DNA of 64,000 bases from contig CM033728.1 of assembly GCA_019671005.1 (NCBI GenBank), positions 30,274,937 through 30,338,936 of the forward strand, given 5' to 3'. The notes beneath the pieces were generated by a model that was not told the origin of the DNA, ran no database searches, and saw only the letters and a program-made list of their open reading frames with translations. Below, one piece after another: positions 58,751-64,000 of this stretch. Made by a program: the position numbers and the translations under genes. Position 1 is the stretch's first letter. The number at the start of each line of letters is the position of its first letter. This DNA comes from Hibiscus mutabilis. Its lineage: Eukaryota; Streptophyta; Magnoliopsida; Malvales; Malvaceae.

Positions 58751-60090
58751 TTCCTTGCTGGATCAATTCTTGTCATGACTCCCTCGTCAACTAACTTCTT
58801 GATTTCTTCTATTAACAACCTCAAATTTCTTGGTGCCATGCCCCGGTGCCTTAATGTAGAACTCACATGCACTGTATTGATTAAAACTGTGGGCAGCTGA
58901 GCTGGGTGTAATCTTTATCGGCCCGGAGGTAAGTTACTAACCCTTGACCAGATGAGGCCATATGGAATACTCTGAATATCTCTAAATATGTACTTGTTCG
59001 AGGAATTTTTCTCGGTGATTCGGAGGAATCTACCTGTATTCTTCTCTTACGATCACGAGAACCTTGAAAGTGGTACCCATTTATCTCTTTCTTTCCTTCT
59101 GCTCCTAGACAGGTCTGGTTTTTAAACTTAGGTCTCAGAGTGCATGTTTGTTTCTCTCTCTGACTGTCATTAAGTCCTCAAAGCTAGCCTTTATTTTCTC
59201 GAGCATCTTATTAAAGAAGAAATATGAAAGGTGGCATGTAAGTCATTTTCCTCTTCATCTACGGGAGGCTGCACCTGGGTCGCTAAACACAGACACCTCA
59301 AAGCACATTCCTTGAAGTTTTCATCAGGTTTCATCTTCGTATCCTAGAGATACTGACGACTTGCTGCTGGGTCCAAAGCATATCATATCATGGTAGGTCC
59401 TGCTAGACTGTCGGGGAAGTAGTGGATCGGTAATTTTTCAATGCAACCCTCCATTTTGCAGAATATGGTCACGTGAATCTTGGGGCATCTTATTCCGTCA
59501 TCATGTGCAAATCTGGAAATCTTTAAAATCTGGGGGAATGACCAAATCAGGGTTCAAACAGAGTTTTCTTGCATCGAAGGCATCGAACTTCTTCTTTTTC
59601 TTTTTTCTCTCGAGCTCATCTTTTAACTGCTCGAATATTGATTTTTGAGTGTCTTCAATTGGTGTTTGAATTACTCCTCATAAAGTTTATGCAAGGTAAT
59701 AATAATGCAAGGTAATGATAATGTCATGTAAAACATGTCAGGATCGTGCAAAGCAATGCAATGCAATCTTAAAATATAAACATGAATGCAATAAGGTATT
59801 GATTCCAAAAGTGATCCCCATAGAACGACGTTCATTGAGGCTAAAAGGTTTCATTATATCAGATATTAGATATTTATAGTTACTGATATGCTTCAGTGCC
59901 TACTTTCTTAATTTCATCCAGTAGTCCGGTCAGCTTGCCTCTGTAGTCCAACACTTGATCCATGTTCTGACAAAGCCTGCCACCTTGTTGAGTCACCTTA
60001 CCTGCTCGAGTAATATCGATCTTCGGGTCTTCATCTATCCCCTGCTTAGTCTTTCGTAGCTTGGAAGTTGCCCTTTCCAACTGAAGAGTG
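58751..60090 (-). pseudogene. gag remnant of Tat-1
   Basis: In minus sense, a charged, probably coiled segment at 60080-59880 (QNMDQVLDYRGKLTGLLDEI) precedes a core piece near 59430 (LIHYFPDSLAGP, compare the usual IHCFQDSLTGAA of Tat gag). A C-terminal piece at about 58870-58755 reads CEFYIKAPGHGTK and, after a shift, LRLLIEEIKKLVDEGVM, like the gag end of Tat elements. Many stops separate these. Confidence 0.6.
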
Positions 60091-61430
60091 TTGAATTGTC
60101 ATTGCTCTGTCGTAAACTTGTTTCTAAAACTCTTGTTAATGGCTAAGTTATTCTGTAGCTCATCTTTGGAGACTATCGTACCTATTCCCAATTTCCTCAA
60201 ACGTACCTGATAACATCCTGACTTGATTCTTGCTTGACTAGTTTCTCTTCTTTCAATATTTTGAGTTGTCTTTCAACTGGACAACACCGTTCATCTATTC
60301 TTTAAAGGTGACCCAATCTGATATTCTTAAACACTCAAGAAAGCTTCTGATGATCATTCTGCAAATTCAATTTTATCCAAGTTATCTCTCTCTTATCTGA
60401 GCTGGCTGAACTCGAAAGAATATCCCTCTCCTGGGATGCCCCTATCTCCGATCTTCAAATTTAACTCGCTTGAGTGACCCACTTCGGTATTACTCAAACT
60501 TTGTCCTGGATATTGATTCCTCCTCAACTTTGCCCCTCGGGTGATTGTTAGCTCACTATAGAATTGGGGAACTCCGTTATTGAAACCTAAAATCCTCATC
60601 GCGATAAGATCTTGAACTCATTCCTCAGGGCCCCGCAATCCTCAATACCGTGACCCAAACTTCCTAAACGGTAACTGTCTCTAGCACGTGTGTCGTAATC
60701 TCTCGGATAAGACGGTCTCTTCGCTAGAGACTTTACCGAGGTAATAAGGCTCTTGTCGATGAACATTAGAAGTAGTTCGGTGTACCCCACAGGAATCAAG
60801 ATATACTTCTTTTCATTACTTGCTTCTCAAGTTTCTTATGGACCGAGCTCTATTTTTTGAAAGCCCGACTCAAGCATACCCTCCGCCTGTTTATTGATGC
60901 AGATCTCAAAAAGGGTTCAATTTGTCGTATTTGGCTGACTTGGAGGTAGAATTCTGACTATCTCGCTCTCTATTCTGATCCTTAATCGGTTCTTCTTTCG
61001 GTTTGATGGATCGCTTACCTTTCGTCAAAGTATTCATCTGATTCATCACGTCTTCCCTCTGCTTCTTTCAACTCTTGCACTTTACTTTGCTCATTACCAG
61101 TACTGTGTCTCCTTACTGTGTCTGACCTGAAGTCTTCAGATGGTTCCTCTTCTATTGTCTCTGATCTTGTTCTGGGACAAAACCCTAGATCCGTGCCCTC
61201 TAATATCTGACCAGACGACCCTTTGCCAATTATGAACGATTTCTGAGATTTGAGGAACCACTTCGGGAATCAATACCCTATAAATGCGAGAATGCATGCA
61301 AATGCGATGTTGATTCTCGAACAGTCTTTGAAAAACTTTCAATAGAGAAAATGTATGTTTGCAAGAAATTAATAATGAATTACAGGCAACAGTTGAATTT
61401 ATTCTGGAGACCTTGACTTCAGGAAGCAAA
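60091..61430 (-). pseudogene. Additional gag-like or ORF1-like remnant of Tat-1
   Basis: The minus-strand frame 60799-60596 contains SYRLGSLGHGIEDCGALRNE, a GHxxEDCxALR motif typical of Tat gag C-termini, followed by the frame 60599-60393. It lies upstream of the gag in element sense. Ogre elements have an extra ORF before gag, and this could be a relic of it or of a duplicated gag. The frame 61429-61136 is unrecognised. Confidence 0.4.
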
Positions 61431-62920
61431 ACCTGTGCTCAATGTCTCGACGTCGTCTTCAGGATGATGGATGACTCCGTCTTCTCCTCTTATTCTATTC
61501 TATGGACTCGTGACGTCGTGATCTTTATTTCTGTGGCTTCTGAAAAGGACATCAGACAATATATTTTCTTCTGTAGATATGGGTACGTCTAAACAGGGAT
61601 TGATTCTATCGATCCTAGGGGAGTACATTAAAACTTTTTGGGGTTTAAATTAAAATTTTCAAGGATCATTTGGTTTAAAAATTCCCCCTTTTTATTATCA
61701 AAAAGTTTTAACTTACTTAAACAATGAAACTTTTAGGTTTCTTTTTGTTATTATTATTATTCTAAAAGTTTTATGAGGGAAGAAGTTTCAAAGAAAAATA
61801 ATAATATTTTCAAAAAAAAATTTAATGAGTTAAATTAAAATCTGAGATTTTTTTAAAAACTAGTCAAATGTGAAGATTTAAAATTGGGGTTCTGCGGCCC
61901 TGACTGAATCTTCTGCGTCGCACGTGCCTTACTATCGTACCGTCTTCTTTCTCGATTGGTCTTTGCTCGGCCTAACTTGTTATTGTAACATTATCTTTTC
62001 TGGGAAAGCATACTTTTTTCTATTTTGAAAGCCTTTTAATGAACTGTTCTTGAATCAACACCATGATATGCAACATGAATACAAATAAAGGCGTTGATTC
62101 CGCTGGTAATCACCCTTTCGAACGACTTTCATGGGAATTAAAGGGTCCAGATTACAAAAAAGGTCCATATTACAAAAGGAGTCTCTATTACAAAAAGAGT
62201 CCCTATTACAAAAAGTCTTAATTACAAAACAAAGTTCTACACATAAGCCCTAGCTCTACCTCTTAGCTCCTCGATATCTCTGAGCAACTTGATAAACCTT
62301 GGTGCATCTTCCATGTCCGGGGTTACGAAAGGTCGGAGAGCCGCGGCTTCGGTAGCTAAGTCATTCATACGCCTTGCAACTCGTCGTATGTCCACCATCA
62401 GGGTCTCGTGTGTATACTTTGGTACTACACGCTCGTTCGGCAAATTGTTACTTCGGATCTGTTGAGTAATCTCTGACCGATGTCATGCGATTGGACCGAT
62501 GTCGTCCTTCCTAAGACACATTTTTTCCATGATGAAAGATTTTCTAATCGGGTAAACCACTTGAATCAACGCCTCTATGTAATGTGGATGCAATGATAAT
62601 GCAACAAAAGTATGTGTAAAATAAAAATAAAAATAAAACACAAAAAAATGAGTTAGTACCGGATAAAAATATTAAATACATAAATAAAAGGACAAACTAA
62701 ATAAGGTAAACAAACAAAACAACCCTATTTATCCAGTCTAAAACACCTAAGGTTATCCGCATGGCTCTAAAGGGGTGGGTTTCTATGTATTCTCTACATG
62801 CAGTCTTGGTTCTATGAGGTACCCAAATTGTCCTTGTTGTCCCCTACTAAGAGTAGCAAGGCCCCCGATCATCACCCATTATAGGCTCCTTTCAACCGGG
62901 TTCAATTCAGGGGGACCCAT
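61431..62920 (-). other. Tat-1 upstream region
   Basis: AT-rich sequence with one 68-codon minus-strand frame (62443-62237; RRVARRMNDLATEAAALRPF) that may be the start of a gag- or ORF1-type protein. Four near-copies of GTCCATATTACAAAA occur at 62160-62225. Nothing else is recognised. Confidence 0.4.
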
Positions 62921-62924
62921 TCCC

Positions 62925-63035
62925 TTATGCCCGTACGAAGGAACGATATCCTTACGAAAGCATAAGGTACTCGAGCCCCGAAGGTACTTGCTAGGCCCAT
63001 ACGGGAGAACGATATCTCCACGAAAGCATTAGCGT
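62925..63035 (-). repeat. Duplicated leader motif of Tat-1
   Basis: CCCGTACGAAGGAACGATAT (62929) and CCCATACGGGAGAACGATAT (62997) are each followed by a CC-TACGAAAGCAT-like stretch, 68 bp apart, in the leader between the primer site and the first coding traces. Confidence 0.65.
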
Positions 63036-63080
63036 TTTCCCCCCACTTAAAAACGGGTTTATATGCCATATTTTAAATGC

Positions 63081-63174
63081 GTTAAAATAAACGCTCAATT
63101 ATAACCGAATGTTAATTTAATAGTCACTTTAACCCAGAATTTTTAATATTAATAAAGCGATAATTATTTTAAAA
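63081..63174 (-). repeat. Inverted copy of LTR sequence in the Tat-1 leader
   Basis: This segment is the reverse complement of LTR bases 63468-63560, with shared runs AATTATAACCGAAT, GTCACTTTAA and ATTAATAAAGCG. By eye about four fifths of positions agree over roughly 90 bp. The primer site lies between the two arms. Confidence 0.85.
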
Positions 63175-63215
63175 AGCTGGACTCTCTTCTTGTTTTCGAA
63201 AAACAAAAAATCATC

Positions 63216-63233
63216 CCCAGCGGAGTCGCCATC
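63216..63233 (-). other. Primer binding site of Tat-1 (tRNA-Arg type)
   Basis: In minus sense TGGCGACTCCGCTGGGGA lies 2 bp after the LTR end. It is complementary to a tRNA 3' end of the form TCCCCAGCGGAGTCGCCA, close to plant tRNA-Arg, the primer reported for Ogre-type elements. The tRNA assignment is from memory. Confidence 0.7.
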
Positions 63234-64000
63234 TGTAGCGATGTCCTTTTCGCTAAAAAACAGGGTTTTCGAAGTGTTTGTGATTTTTCAGGTATTAAAA
63301 TATTTATTCCGTGGGGTTTTAAAAATACCGTATTTTAGAAATTGGAGTCGCCACTGGCCACTTAGGTAGGTCGGACACCATAAAACCAGAGATTTGAAAA
63401 CTATTGGGTTCGGGAGTCGGTTACGGATGGGGAAGGATTAGCACCCCCATACCGCCCAAAATTGGTACTTTAATAATTACCGCTTTATTAATGTTAGATT
63501 TTTCGGATTAAAGTGACGATTAGTTTAAAATTCGGTTATAATTGCGAATAAATTTTAAAGGCCCCGTTATCCGAGAGTAAACGCACAACCACTATCACAT
63601 GGGAACCGCATTGACAATTTATATATCTGTTATGCAACCTAAAACATGGCGAATATAAATACAATGCGATAAAATATAAATAAATACTAACATAATAAAA
63701 TACTAATCTAACATAAATAAAATACTAATCTAAAACATACATACATAAATATTAATCTAACTCATAAATAAAAACAAATCTAACATAAATAAAATATTAA
63801 TCTAAAACATAAATTTAAAACATAAACAAATACTAATCTAAAACATGCATACATAAATATTAATCTAACTTACAAAAAAAACAAATCTAACATAAATGAA
63901 ATACTAACATTCATAAATATTAATCTAACACATAAAAAACAAATTTAACATAACTAAAATATTAATATAAAACATAAATTTAAAACATAATAAATACTAA
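63234..64000 (-). repeat. Tat-1 5' LTR, partial
   Basis: It begins TGTAGCGATGTCC and follows 52332 onward closely, with a deletion of about 34 bp near 63598 (the CTACGCCTGATACTGGCCCC region of the other LTR is missing). It continues past the window edge. Confidence 0.9.

Larger units (their letters stand above)
52332..64000 (-). mobile_element. Tat-1: Tat/Ogre-like element without recognisable pol
   Basis: Direct LTR copies begin at 52332 and 63234 (TGTAGCGATGTCC). In minus sense the order is 5' LTR (63234 to beyond 64000), primer site, leader, gag-like remnants (about 62.4-58.7 kb), a long 3' region of tandem arrays, polypurine tract, and 3' LTR (53694 to 52332). No RT, RNase H or integrase motif was found in any frame, so it appears non-autonomous. 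The left flank TTGCC would be the duplicated target; the right flank is outside. Confidence 0.8.

Noticed and set aside
1..64000. A new defence, secretion or biosynthetic system
   Set aside because: No cellular gene or gene cluster was recognised on either strand; all supported coding sequence is retroelement-derived and broken.

Overview
The window looks like a gene-poor, AT-rich stretch of a seed-plant nuclear genome, probably a eudicot. The evidence is plant-type Ty3/gypsy families (Tekay-like chromoviruses and Tat/Ogre-like elements), an L1-type LINE with a plant-style ORF1 (DUF4283 plus zinc knuckle), tRNA-Met and tRNA-Arg-like primer sites, and TTTAGGG-like satellite. I could not fix genus or family. 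I found no cellular protein gene, rRNA or intact tRNA gene. Nearly everything I could assign is transposon, mostly nested and decayed. The element names used here (LTR-A, LTR-B, LTR-C, element D, Tat-1, Tat-2) are local labels.

Left part (1-16670). A partial LTR-C (1-2286) sits in a minus-sense LTR-B copy (to 6219). That copy also holds a 2.1 kb foldback, MULE-like element (3952-6091) whose arms are long inverted repeats filled with telomere-like repeats. An LTR-B fragment (6220-6956) then meets a plus-sense LTR-B (6957-9058), which is followed by a tRNA-Met primer site and a broken gag-pol (9346-16670). The gag is split by a solo LTR-A (9605-14260, target duplication GATCT). That solo LTR is itself split by a solo Tat LTR (10281-13080, target duplication ACTAT).

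Middle (16671-37712). Tat-2 lies on the minus strand: a 3' LTR, a 69-bp satellite-like array in its 3' UTR, then integrase, a second RNase H and RT/RNase H remnants. It stops near 22.69 kb against an L1-type LINE on the plus strand (about 22.69-37.71 kb). The LINE ORF1 is interrupted by a two-LTR chromovirus, element D (23919-32602), with near-matching GAAAG/TAAAG flanks. LINE ORF2 (endonuclease, RT, RNase H) follows and ends in a short poly(A).

Right part (37713-64000). A minus-sense LTR-B element (3' LTR, decayed pol, primer site, 5' LTR) carries a solo LTR-A (44813-47822) in its 5' LTR. It lies against the 3' LTR remnant of a minus-sense LTR-A chromovirus whose pol (49.8-52.3 kb) is the best preserved coding region here. 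Tat-1 has inserted into that RT gene (52332 to beyond 64000). Tat-1 has both LTRs in or partly in the window, gag remnants but no recognisable pol, and a 4.4 kb 3' region made of satellite-like arrays and homopurine tracts.

The most unusual items are: the inverted telomere-like arrays in the foldback element; a roughly 90-bp inverted repeat pairing the Tat-1 LTR with its own leader across the primer site; paired GTATCGATAC palindromes at regular spacing in the LTR-B LTR, with related clusters in other families; and the multi-array Tat 3' UTRs. No new defence-like or enzymatic system was seen.
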